Origin: Panagrolaimus kolymaensis
Lineage: Eukaryota > Nematoda > Chromadorea > Rhabditida > Panagrolaimidae
Assembly (NCBI GenBank): GCA_028622995.1
Contig: JAJQJQ010000002.1
Span: 3,038,001-3,102,000, forward strand
DNA length: 64,000 nt
Direction of reading: 5' to 3'
Shown: positions 49,501 to 60,850 of the stretch, in pieces
Layout: every line of letters starts with the position of its first letter
How positions within the stretch are numbered: the first letter of the stretch is position 1
Notes under the pieces: model-generated
The model's input: the letters and a program-made list of their open reading frames with translations, nothing else
Told to the model about the DNA's origin: nothing
Databases searched by the model: none
Made by a program: the position numbers and the translations under genes

Positions 49501-52500
49501 ATATTTTTTTAATTATTATTTTTCTACTATTAGCAAACCTGAGATCGATAACCATGAGTTTGTTTTTCAATTTCTCGACTCCAACGGTCTTCAGTTTGTA
49601 AAACTTGGTTAGTTAGTTCTTTATTTTTCTTTTTATAAAATCCAATTTCATCTTTCATTGAATCAATGGTATTTGATTTTTCTTCACAAAGTTCACAAAC
49701 TTTGTTGTTTGTATAAACGATGGAATCCCTTTCGGGTGTTTCACGCTTTTTAATATAATTTGGATTTGATGCTTTATAAGCTTCAAAAACATCTTTAACT
49801 CCTTTAAGTTCAGATAAAACATTTGCCAGTTCAGCAACAATGGTGGCGCTGTTATCGAGGGTTAAAGAACGCCGGCGTTGATCCTAAAAATTTAAAGTTT
49901 TTATAACTTATAAAAATTGTTAAGAGCTATCGTACTTTTTGTCCATTCGAATCAATTTTATCAACTTGTTTAGAAATTCTATTGGTTTGAGCTTCGATGG
50001 ACGCCAAAACAATGCAACAATGTTCAACTTCATCTGCAGTTGGCGGAGAGTTGCTCTTTTCTATTTTTTTCTCATACGTTTTATTTGATTTTTCTTCACT
50101 TAATTGCTTCTCCAATATTTCACAACGTTGTTTTAGAGAATCCTGAAACTCATATCAAATTATTGATGAAACTTTGATTTTTAAATTTTTAACATTTAAA
50201 TATTAATCGCCAAAGTATTACTAAAATGTTTTTTTGCTATAAAAAACTCACAGCATATTTAATTTGTCCTGTATTTGATTCTTTTAAAGCTTTTTTATGA
50301 AGGGCGTTGCACCGATCATTGGCTAATAAAAGTTGATTTTGAAGAAGTTCAACTTTTGTTGCCATTGCTATAAGCTTTTGATTATCAGATTTGGCTATCA
50401 TTGATTTGTATTCCGCGATTTCTATTTCCAGCTCCTTTCTTTTTTCTTGTTCATTACGTAACTCAACTTGAAGACCTACAAAAATGTTTTGTGAATGAAT
50501 AATGTAATCTAATTGTCTTACTTTTTTCTTTACCAATCACAGGTGAATTTGGAGCGCTTGCAACTTTTAATGAGCCTGCAAATTCCATATTTGTTTGTTT
50601 TTTGAGTTGAAGGGTAAGTTCAGAGTTTTTCTTTTCAAGCTCATGAATGGTTGCCATCAATCGGCCCAAATCTTTTTCAAGTTCTGCGTTCAATTGGAAA
50701 CCATTTTCACCTCCTTTTTCTTGCAACCTCTTTGCTAAATCAATTTCCATTTCAAGCATTCTAAAATTAACACAAGGTTTAAATAAAAATTTACTTTTAA
50801 TTTTATCTTAGAAACTAAAGCTTCTAATAAACAAAAAATTGATGAGAAGGAAAACGAAACAAGTTTTTGTATTGAAATCTGCTGATCTTTTCATTATTGA
50901 AACGACAGCAATTTAAAAAAAAAATTTAAATCGAATATGGGGAATTAAGTAAATACAATAGGTTTACAATCACCAACTAAAAAAACAAAATGTAAAAAAA
51001 ACCAGGACTTTTTGGTGAGGGCGAAATTTTTCTTTTCCAAATTATCACATTTTGTTTGAAGTTGATCAAGCTCTGTTGCAGCCATTTCAAGTTGAAGTTC
51101 AGTTTGTCCTTCGCTAAAAAATAATAAAAAATAAAAAAATTACGATAAATAATAATAAATTATTAAGTAATAATAATAGGGAAAAATTCACAAAAACAAA
51201 AATAAACGAGGAGCTTTTTTCATGAAACACGGAACGAACCTTGCAGAACGGGTCATTGGAGGTCGACGTTGATTTGTTCGACCAACCGTTTCAGTTATTT
51301 TTACAAGTTTTTGAAGCAATTCTTCATTTTCATTTTCAAGTTCAGTTAATTTATTTCGAGATCTTTTTAAATCTTCTTCTGTGAAACGAAGCTGCTCGCG
51401 AAGATCATTTTCACGTTCCAACACATCTCTAAGCTCTTTTCTGAGTTCATCGGCTGGCAAATCCACAGCTTCCACAATTTCTTGTGAATGCCTTTTAGCG
51501 GCTTGGTCAGCTTTATTTCGAGTTTCTCTCCATTTATTTTGTGTTTGAAGTTCTCGACATTTTTCTTTATAATAAAATACTTCATCTTCTAATTTGCATC
51601 TTTTTTCTTCCGCCGCTTCAAGTTCATTATGAAGCCGAACGGAAACTTCTTTAGCTATTCTGAGCTCTGATTCAAGTTCCCTTTGCCTTGAATAATCTCC
51701 TCCCATTCCGGGATCAACACCTTTAGTAAGTTCTTTAAGTTTAGAATTTGCATGATCTCGTTCAGCTTCCATTGTATCTCTCATCCTCTCTGCTTTTCGA
51801 AGTTTAAATTGAAGCACTCGACAATTTTTTGCATTTTGTTCTAATTCTCTTTGAAGTTCACGGAATTCTTCTATTTCTTCTTCACGATATTGATCTTGCA
51901 TTTCTTCTATTTCTTGTTGTAAATCTCGAATATCTGATTTTAAATTTTCATTTTCAACCATTAATTCCTCGCACAGGCTTTCAGTTTCTTTTAATTTATA
52001 ATCCAAATCACTGTTACCATTGTAGTTACCATTATGAATGGGGGCTTGAATTTCACGTAATTCACATTTTAATACTGTATTTTCGTCACGATAATCTTGA
52101 ATAATATTTTCTGCCTCTGCGAGTCTTTCTTTCAACTCTTGAACTAAGGTTATTTCTTTAGCATCTTTTGGTTCATGTTTGGATCTAAGCCTGTGCTTTT
52201 CTTCTTTTAGTTTACTATTCTCTTCTTCTAATTTTCTATTTTCAATCCGTAAAAGATCATTTGTCTAAAAAATATTATTAAACTTTATTAAACTTAAAAT
52301 GATTTTCATGGGATACGAGTTTTTATTAATATAAGAATACGCGTGTTTATATTATTATAACGTGCCCAAAAATAAGATTTTTTTTATTAAAAAAAACTTA
52401 CACATTCAGATTCAGTTGGGGTTAAAGCTCGTTCATCATCATTCCCAAATGAATCACCACTGCATGCAGTTATCATCGACTTTGTGTCATTGATTGATGT

Positions 52501-54102
52501 AATACTCTCAAGGGATTTAGCACTTGACATCCCTTTAGAATTGGCTGATTTAAAAGATGCCATCGACATGGTATCACTCGAATCCGGCACTAAAATTTCT
52601 TTATTATGCTTATCTTATACATATTAATAAATGTACCATCATTATCAGGGCCTTCATCAGGATTTTGATTTTTGTCTCTCCATGATTTCCGCTTTTCTTT
52701 CTTTGCTAAAATTGCATTTGCAACCGCTCCACTCGTGGATGTTGCATTTGCTCCTAATATTGTATCATCTGAAGTAGGACTTTGACCAATGGCCGATGCA
52801 ACTGATACTGGTCGACGAGGTCTTCCATTCGACGTTGATGTCGTCGAGGATGTTGCCGTTATTGTAGCAGTAGATGCTTGTATTGAATGATTGGAATTAT
52901 TATTATCATCATGTTTAGATTTTAAACGAAAACATTTCTTACATCGATCACGGAGGTAATTCTAAGAATTTTGATTAGTGGTTTTAGAGCTATGACATAG
53001 TAAAAATCTGATTACCTGCGGCTCGAACCCACTACAAATCCCATCGGGCATTGCCGTGGATGAACGGCCTACTAAAAATATTTTTTGAAAATGTTTAAGT
53101 TTTTTCATTAAGTTTTAAAAAATAAAAAAGCAAACAAAAGCAATAAATAATTATAAATATATATGGCCATTAAAATCAAAACAAGGTTCCCATGATTAAA
53201 GACTTTTTTATTTCACTTTTTTTTCTCCTTATCGTTTTTTTTCGCTTGCTTATATTTTTTTTGTGTTTACTTTAAGCTTCGCCTTAATTCTTTGTTATAT
53301 TTTTTAACTATAGGATATAGCTCACATCAGTTGAACCAATGAAATTTTTTTTCTTCTTATTTTTTCTTCACCTTTTTGTTGTTGTTGAATGGAGGACAAA
53401 AGAAAGCAAAGAGATGACGAGAAACAAAAAAAGAGCTATTAAATGCATAAAGAAAAATATCTCAGGATAAATTTTAAAAAAAAACTTCCATATTTGACAG
53501 TCGATGGAAGAAGCTGGTTTCAATTTAGACAAAAAAAATCTGTAACGTTTATAATTTGACAATAATTTTTTAATGGTTACTAAATTAAAATAAAAAAACT
53601 ACTATATATATTTATTTGTAATCAAAGAAAGATTAAAGTTACTACAGGCGGTTATATGGCACCTATAATCCATGCTTTATTAAATGTGGAAAATTCAAAG
53701 TTTTGACCTTATAAAAAATCAGCTGAAACAAGAAATAAAAACATAAAATTTAAAAGCCACCGATAACTATGCAATAAAACTATTGCTGCAAGTGAGAGAA
53801 GAAAAACACATCTGGTTTGAATCTAACCACAAGAACAAAAAATATCACTAATCAATTTTAATTTTTTGTTTGATGGGAAAAAAATCATTAAAAGATCGAA
53901 AAAACAACAACAAAAAATAAGAAGATATAAAGAACTCACGCCATCGTTTTAATTGAAGTGATCCCCGATACCAATAACTACTGTTGGTGGATGTTAAATA
54001 ATTGGCGTTTGAATCATGATGACGAGAAGGTGAAATCACCGATAATGATGATGATGAGGGAGATAAAAAATTTAAATTTTTTCTTTGATAATAATTTTTC
54101 AT
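46596..54102 (-). CDS. MTCL/SOGA-like microtubule-associated coiled-coil protein with N-terminal Cys-rich motif
   Basis: Very long coiled-coil protein resembling the MTCL1/SOGA family, which crosslinks microtubules. First coding exon proposed at 54102-53942 (MKNYYQRKNLNFL), joined in phase 1 to 53077-53022 and then to about 52962. Across that second junction lies CSGFEPQNYLRDRCKKCFRL followed by KSKH, a Cys/His cluster like that at the N-terminus of MPRIP/outspread proteins. Coiled coils then run from about 52270 to 47800. The SOGA signature is at 51750-51850: EFRELQRELEQNAKNCRVLQ then FKLRKAERMRD. The C-terminus is basic (NPFKNMGAKIVDRVRRSLSR), then Pro- and Lys-rich, ending VVVVKKKASAVP at 46596. 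About seventeen exons. An alternative first exon may lie at 56163-56238. Confidence 0.78.
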
Positions 54103-56099
54103 TTAAAATCCATTAATTTCTTTTATACCTTTTTAGGATTTAAAAGAACTTTAAAACTCAACCAAAGAAAAATAATAAAAAATACGTGTAGCTGCCAAAA
54201 ATGGTGTTAAAATGCCAAACAAAAGTAACAACAACAAAAGAGTTTTCCTTTTTTTAAAGATGAAAATAAGATGATAGATTTGCAAGTGTAAGTAAGAGGG
54301 AGAGTTTTTGGCGGAAACTGACGTCCGCTTCTTTTTTTTCTTTTTAACCAGCAACTTTCATATTATTTTTTCCGTGGTCGTCGTTTCAGTGGCAACGAAG
54401 AAGAAAATGAGAAAAAAGAAAGCAAAATATACGAGGAGCTTTTATGGGAAACGCCATATGGGAAAAAAAGAAGAGAAAAAGATGGGTGATGATGATCGAG
54501 AGGTCGCTTGAGACATCATCGTTTAATAGTTTATATCTAATACTTTTAACATGCAACAACAAATATAACGAAGTGATTGAGGAGGAATTCTACAGCCAAG
54601 AAAATTATAAGAAAAAATCCTATTACTATCGAAGTCATAACTTATATTAAAAAAAGAATCACTGGCTTAGTTGATAAATAATTCTCAAAAACCCTAAATG
54701 ATAAAATTTACAAGAAAGATAAAAACATTAAACTTAACTAAACAATACAATTACAAAATTTTACACTTAAAAAATGCGCAGTTATTTAACAAAATGGTCA
54801 ATCATAGAATATCAAAATCAATTTCAGTATTGTAAAAAAACCTTTGAACTCAAAAACTGAATTTCAAGTGGAGATACTCTCCCATTCAATGATGAGATAG
54901 ATATTATTGCATTTATGCAAACTATCTTTCAAAGCTCGAAAAAGAAAAAAAGAGTAAAGAGAAGAGAAAAATAAAGTTAGCAGCTAACTAATACTATCTC
55001 ACAATCTTTTCTGTATTTTTTACGCAAAAAATTGCATTGTAAAAAAGTAAGGTTGTTTGCAGACAGACACACTTTTTTTGCGCTCTCCTGTTGCAAACAA
55101 ATTCAAGCAAGCATACAAAAAGCAAGCTTCCATTCATCCTTCCTCAAATCAAAATAATAAATAAAAAATGCTAACTGCTTTCGGTAATCCATTAATTTTA
55201 TTGTTGTTTGCATTCCAAAGGCGTTATTTTCTTAAAGATATTAGTCACTTTTTTTTTGTTGCGCTTTTATCCGTTCAAAAGATTCAGAAAAATACAAGTC
55301 ACGTATGCTTTAAAATAAACTTTTCTTATTAAAGAAAAATATCCAAAAAGTGCTAAAAAATAAAATTATGTTGAACGCTAGAAAGCGTGAAAATGGAAGT
55401 TATGTATTAGAGACACGGAATATGATTTAAAATATAAAAAAAAATATGGTTTTGGAAAAAGAGGGTCTATGAATATCTATTTTAAGGATAAGTTCCATAT
55501 TGTAAACTTGTAAGAGTTTTATCTCGTTTAGCTGTTGGTTGCCGACAAATGAGATGAGCTATGTAAAAAAGGAAAAAGACATCTTCTTTTTAGCTGAAAG
55601 AAAAAAGGACAACGGAAACAAGCTTTTGCGCTTCACAAAAAAGAAGAAAGAAGGAGGAAAAACTTTCCCGCGACAATTTAATCTTAACCAAACAGCAAAA
55701 AAAAGTTTTTTCCACACCGACAACATCAATCGTACTTTTTCTTCCTTCGAATAAGAAAAAAAATGCCAAAAAGCATTGAACCACTTCATTTCCTGCCAGC
55801 CTCTCCTTGCCACGGGGCGTCAATTTCAATTCAATTCGTCTAACAACAACCAACAGGTGACCTCTTTTTAAACTTTCTCAGGAAAATAAGGACAAAAGGC
55901 AAAAGTGTTCATTTGCGTGAAGAAAGTGACCGCATATAAAAGCGACAAGCTATAGCTATAACAGCAACTGTTATTTTTTAATTTCAAATATCTTTCCTCT
56001 CAATTTTCCAATTACATCGAAAACAAATCGGAGAAATAATTCCCAAAGACGGATGAATGAAACAAACATAAAAGATTAATCATCAAAAGTCTTGCAGAA

Positions 56100-56121
56100 A
56101 TACATATACATATACATATAA
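56100..56121. repeat. (ACATAT)n microsatellite
   Basis: Three to four tandem ACATAT units. It lies in the proposed intron immediately 3' (minus strand) of the candidate alternative first exon. Confidence 0.8.
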
Positions 56122-56162
56122 CTTTGATTACTCGAAGCTACACATTTACCTGAATGCTTCGT

Positions 56163-56238
56163 AGTAAATCTTCCATTTTTACGCTCCACTTTCTTAAAAA
56201 CATTACGGAACCATCGCTTCCACATTTCCGTTTTCTTT
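56163..56238 (-). other. Candidate alternative first exon of the MTCL-like gene
   Basis: Minus-strand open segment MWKRWFRNVFKKVERKNGRF followed by TTKHS, ending at a good donor (CATTCAG/GTAAATG) in phase 1. The MTCL-like exon at 53077 needs exactly a phase-1 donor, so the two can be joined in frame. The encoded peptide is a basic amphipathic helix. A second frame through the same bases is also open (ending MEDLLRSIQ), so coding status is not certain. Confidence 0.35.
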
Positions 56239-56815
56239 GTTTTGTGACTTCCATAAAAAATCCGATGCAATGTTTTAAATAATGGCGCATCAACAAAGGA
56301 AGAAAAAATGTCTTTAAATCAAATTAGCAACGACAAATTTCTTCACCCTAAAGAATTCCATTTAAAAGGCATTGTTTTTTCATCGTTTTTACAATTTTTT
56401 AAAGCTTAACATGGCTCATAATAAAAGAAGGGTTACAATTACAGAAAATTGTAAGTAAGTACCTTGAAGAGAAGAATGTGAAATAATTTTAAAACTATTC
56501 ATTTTCAAGACATAAAAGTTCAGGTAAGTTAATAAATAATATGAAGAAGAAAAAAAAAGCAAATTATTCACATTTATTTTAGTTATATATTAAATTAATT
56601 TATTTTTACATGACTTTTTTTAATTCATAATTTGTTTCACTTTTTTGGAGCATGATTGTTCAAACATACATCATTCGTTGTCTGTCCCAACACGAAAGTA
56701 TTGGAGCATACTTTCATCGAAGGTTTACTTCTTCCTCTTCGTTTTTTTCATACCTTTTTTTTGTTCAACGGTAATTCAGTTTTGTGTTGCACCAAGTGCT
56801 AATAACTTATATATA

Positions 56816-57724
56816 ATGTCTCGAGAAATGGCTGATTTGGTTAAGGTAATCGACGCTCAAGCTAATATGATGCAATCAATGATGGAGACAATCAATGGTC
56901 TTACTTTGGCAACAAACACATTGGTTAACACTCAAAATGTTCATGAAGCTCTCATCGCTAAACTTCGTCAGGAAATCAAGCAAAAAGCAGAAGCTTTGGA
57001 AGAAGAAGAACCAACGAAAGCTGAAGCCGCTCTTGTTAATGAAATGAATGAAAGAAAAAAGATCGAAGCCGCTCTTGTTAAAGAAACAGAAGAACGAAAG
57101 ACGATTGAAACTGCTCTTGCAAAAGAAATAGAAGAACGAAATAAAGCTGAGTCAACTCTTGCTAAAGAAAGGGATGAAAGAAAGAATGCTGCATTCACGC
57201 CTGTTTTAAGCCCTCTTGGTGCTACTCCAACTCGACCAGTTTCAAACAGTAAGCATTCACATACTTTTTACTATCTTTATAAATGTTTTTTTTAGTCGCA
57301 AAGAATGGCGAAGCCAAATTTTTCTCGTCGAATGTTTCTTATCAAAACTGTGAATCTCTTCAACGAATTCCAGCTGTTTCCAACAATGCAACTCGTCATA
57401 CTTCTGGTGATCAAAATGTTGGTTCAACACTTATTAAAGAAGGGGATGAAAAAAAGAAATCTGAATGCTCTCTTTTTCCAAGCCCTCCTTTTGGTGCTTC
57501 TCCAACTCGTCCAAGTTCAAACAGTAATCATTCACATACTTCTTGCTATCTTTTTTAATGTATCCTTTTTAGCTACGAAGAATGATGGAGCCAAACTGTT
57601 CTCTTCCTATGTTTCTTATCAAAATCGAGATTCTCTTCAACGATTTCAAGGTGTTCCCAATCCTGCAACTCGTTACACTTCTGGTGATCAAAATGGTGTT
57701 TATTCTTCAGATGAAGACTTATAA
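56816..57724 (+). CDS. Novel coiled-coil protein with 14-residue repeats and duplicated exon block
   Basis: I recognise no family. The ATG at 56816 (MSREMADLVKVIDAQANMMQ) follows a TAATTCAG acceptor at about 56778. After a helical N-terminus come four exact 42 bp units at 57023-57190, each encoding a 14-residue helix of the form EAALVKETEERKTI. Three exons, with introns 57249-57295 and 57524-57572. The rest is a twofold duplicated block: Pro-rich GATPTRPVSN / GASPTRPSSN, then VSYQNCESLQR / VSYQNRDSLQR, then TRHTSGDQN / TRYTSGDQN. The two introns are themselves nearly the same sequence. The C-terminus is acidic (YSSDEDL). No signal peptide or transmembrane helix if started here. Likely intracellular and lineage-specific. 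Confidence 0.72.
57023..57190 (+). repeat. Four in-frame 42 bp tandem repeats inside the novel gene
   Basis: Units 57023-57064, 57065-57106, 57107-57148 and 57149-57190. Each encodes a 14-residue (two-heptad) alpha-helical segment with the pattern E-x-A/T-L-x-K/N-E-x-x-E/D-E-R-K/N. Confidence 0.92.
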
Positions 57725-58053
57725 GTTGTTATATTTTTAATATTTGATTTCATATGCAAGATATTTTTGTTTTAAATGTTGTTATTTTTTTTTTTTAATT
57801 TGGTTGCTAATAAATTTTTTTAAATAAGACTTTCACATTACTTTCATATGATTCTTATTACATTTTGCGGCTTATCGATGTTTGTTAAACTTTACTTTTT
57901 TTCAAATAACAAAATGGTAAAAAATATTTATCAAAGGAGTTTTTCCCTTTTGCCAACGGCAATTACTAAATTCGCAGACCATTTTGAATGAAAAACAAAG
58001 ACTTGAAAAGTTCTTTGAAGCACCGTTTGTATATAAAACTAATTTTTTTTGAA
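57725..58053. other. Intergenic region between novel gene and inverted-repeat element
   Basis: T-rich 3' flank with AATAAA-type signal near 57810. No exon. Confidence 0.5.
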
Positions 58054-58971
58054 AGTCGAGCTTTTCTGTAAAGAACCGGAACAGCAAAAATTTTTTTTTG
58101 CTTGTTCTGGACTAAAAACTCGATCCTAGGAGTTTCTTACTATGAAAATCACGAAAATAGAGGCCGTTTTGCCATTAGATATACTCATTCTGGAGATACA
58201 GTAACCTAAAAAGCATAATTCTAAAATTTTATATTTTGTTTTATTCATTAAAGTTCTATATACCATTCGATTCGTAAAAATGTGCTGAACAACATTGTAA
58301 TTGATACCAACCTTCGATATCCGTATAAAAATAGCACTATGCCGCTATCAAAGGTTATGAATTATAGTGTCGAAAGGAAAAGTATGTCGTAAAGTTCGAT
58401 TTGGGGAGTTTTCTCAACGGAATAAAATTCTCCATGTATTTTTGCATTTTTGTACCGAAAAAAACAAAAAATTTTAAAGCAATACGTATACCTCCCTCCA
58501 GCACGAATATAGTACACCAATATGAGGTATATGGACAAGTATATCATAAATACATGTAAAAATTCCAAAATCTATCCAAAAACGTAGAAAAAATTATTTT
58601 ATGATTTTACAAATCGAGAAAAAAAAATATTCCTTGACAGAATTATTTTTCCTGAATTTTAGGAGTTTAATAGTAGCACACGATAGATAAAAAAATAATA
58701 AAAATTCTAAAAATCAAAAATTTATTTTTGAACTCATCATTTCTAGACGTAATTTGGGTCGTAGAAACCGAATTTGATAACAGTTTAAATGTTTGACAAA
58801 TTTAAAATGGAGTTAGAGCCACTTGAAAATAGTGATACTTTGTTTCGTTAAAAAATGGTAAATGACAAAGGGGGAAGAATTATTTTTTTCATTGTTTATT
58901 TGTCAAAAGAATAAATGTGATTTTATAAAAAATATTAGATAATAAAACTTTCTACTTTTTTATGCTTTTTA
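58054..58971 (+). repeat. Left arm of long inverted repeat
   Basis: Pairs with 60851-61763. The inner end is marked by TATGCTTTTTA; the outer end by TCGAGCTT. Confidence 0.88.
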
Positions 58972-59055
58972 AGAAGGATCCCTTTTCTTTAAAGCAAGAT
59001 GAAATTGAAGTTTTTGGTTATGCAAGTCAGAACAGATAAGGGAGTTTAATAATAT

Positions 59056-60495
59056 TTATAAATCCATAGGTTCATCACTTTCGCTGTCTGAATCCTTTTC
59101 GAGCTGGGAAATATCGCCAATATTTTCATTGATAGTATCAAATTCATCCAAAAACATTGGCTCATCTTGGAATTCAATGTTAATATCACCTAAATATTTT
59201 TAGTAACGACCCATTGCATAAAACAATTTTAATACCTGTTTCATTGTTAAGTTCTTCGATGATGACACCAGATTCTTCGGAATTATTTGCTACTGCCGTT
59301 CCAAGATTTTCTCTTATCTTTGTTACCTTGCGCGAAATATATGCACCAATTTGTTGTCCAGATAATTTTTGCCCACGTGGAAAAACTTTTAATCCATCTT
59401 TTCTTAAAGATGCCATTTTCTTTGCACACACATTAGGATCGATGCGCTTTTTGGTTATCAAGCTTTTTTGAATTTCAGTATCCATAAATAAATACATTTT
59501 CTCCCATGCCATTTGCTATAATACCAAGTTCCATCATTTAAATTAGGTTGAGGGTTCGTGGAAATGGACCGGGTTTTAATTGATTCAGCTGTATCATGAC
59601 CATCTGATGGACGAGCATTTATTAAATAAATATAAATCAAAACCACCATCCAAAATAAAAGGAAAAGAAGTTTCATCTTCTTTTATTTTTCTTTGTTATA
59701 ACCAAAAAATGTCCGAATTTAAAAAAAATTGCAAAAATCATAATTTTATCTGATACTAAAATCAAGACTTTTGCTAAAATTTAGCAGCTAATCGTTAAAA
59801 AATTTAAAACTTTGCTTTGTTTTAAATTTAAGCTTCTTCTAATCCACCTTGATAAAATAAATTTAGATTTACAAAATAAATAAAAGAGCTAGAGTCGTTT
59901 GAAATTTTACGAGTAAACAACTCATGGAACCACGCAAAAATTATGCAAAATAAAAAATATTAATTTTTTTTATGTTCATTCGAAGTTTGAGACACTAAAC
60001 AATTTCGGATAATACTTAAAATACTAAAAACAAAATACTTTTGGATGTCAGCCATATTTAATCTAAAACAAAATTATGGTTTTTGATTATGGATAACTTA
60101 TAAAAACTCTGAAGGTAGTGAGTTTCAATACCGACGAAAAAAAAGTAAAAGAGATCTGAGTATTGTTATCAACTTTTGTAAACTCCCATTTATCTAGTTA
60201 GGTTTACTAAAATGAAATAACAGCGTAGAAAATTTTTAAATAGGAAAAAAAATTAAAACATAACAAACACGTCTCATAAAAAAAAATAGTCAAAATTTTG
60301 TAAAGAATGAAAAATGCTTTTTTGCGAAAAAAATAGGAAACTGCCACAATTTAAAAAAAGGATAAAAGAAAAATGGGAAAAAACTGACCTTTTGAGCTTC
60401 GATAAAACCGATATGTTTATGTTGCAATGACTGGGTTGTGTCATTTAATGCGCATCGGCCGTTAATGTTTTTTCCAAGTACATAGCTTGCAGCAT
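59056..60495 (-). CDS. Unrecognised spliced gene inside the inverted-repeat element (5' end not found)
   Basis: Three exon candidates in matching phase: 60495-60389 (AASYVLGKNINGRCALNDTT then QSLQHKHIGFIEAQK, acceptor TTGCAAG, donor AAAAG/GTCAG), 59515-59236 (QMAWEKMYLFMDTEIQKSLI..., acceptor TATTATAG, phase 0) and 59189-59056 (intron 59190-59235, phase 1). The middle exon is basic with helices (LRKDGLKVFPRGQKLSGQQI, then GAYISRKVTK). The last is very acidic, ending SDSESDEPMDL. The first exon has no in-frame ATG, so an upstream exon should exist; alternatively translation starts at the ATG at 59512. The basic helical middle plus acidic tail suggests a nucleic-acid-binding or regulatory protein, with only faint likeness to BEN-type domains. 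I cannot name it. Confidence 0.5.
59458..59676 (-). CDS. Possible small secreted peptide ORF overlapping the unrecognised gene
   Basis: A 72-codon open frame starting with a convincing signal peptide (MKLLFLLFWMVVLIYIYLIN, then A/RPSDG). The mature part contains WYYSKWHGRK, which includes a G-R-K amidation-type site. It overlaps exon 59236-59515 in another frame. The two cannot both be strongly constrained. It may be chance, as hydrophobic open frames are common here. Confidence 0.2.
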   Translation of the reverse strand: MKLLFLLFWMVVLIYIYLINARPSDGHDTAESIKTRSISTNPQPNLNDGTWYYSKWHGRKCIYLWILKFKKA

Positions 60496-60850
60496 CTTGC
60501 AAAAATAAACAAAAAAAGTCGAATAAAGATTTTAAGAAAAATAACAAAAAGAAAACATATCAAATGGGTTTTTTTTTTTTGAGATAAAGAATGCAGTCGT
60601 AATCTGATTGTTCATTTGATTTTGTTTTTTTCGTTTAAACAAATATTTATTTACTATTTATTTTTTCATCGTTCCACTGTTTCCTAAAAAGTTAGAAAAG
60701 GTTGGTAAAAAAGCCACAAAAGCAAGAAACACAAAAAAATATAAAACGTATGAAAAAAGAATGAGCAACCAAAGAAAAAGAAAATTTAAAATATTCCATA
60801 GAAAATTCTGAAAAAATTAAATTAAAATTTCAATTAACAGTTTGCTTCTG

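Larger units (their letters stand above)
54103..56815. other. Gene-poor region upstream of the MTCL-like gene
   Basis: 2.7 kb of A/T-rich DNA between divergent genes. The only coding-like piece is a minus-strand basic exon candidate near 56163-56238 (see separate entry). There is a TATACA microsatellite at 56100-56120 and purine-rich tracts at 54400-54480 and 54940-54970. Open frames elsewhere are low-complexity. Confidence 0.45.

Noticed and set aside
58362..58568. 68-codon frame repeated identically at 61255-61461
   Set aside because: It lies entirely inside the inverted arms and is identical because the DNA is; no codon bias or homology suggests a protein.
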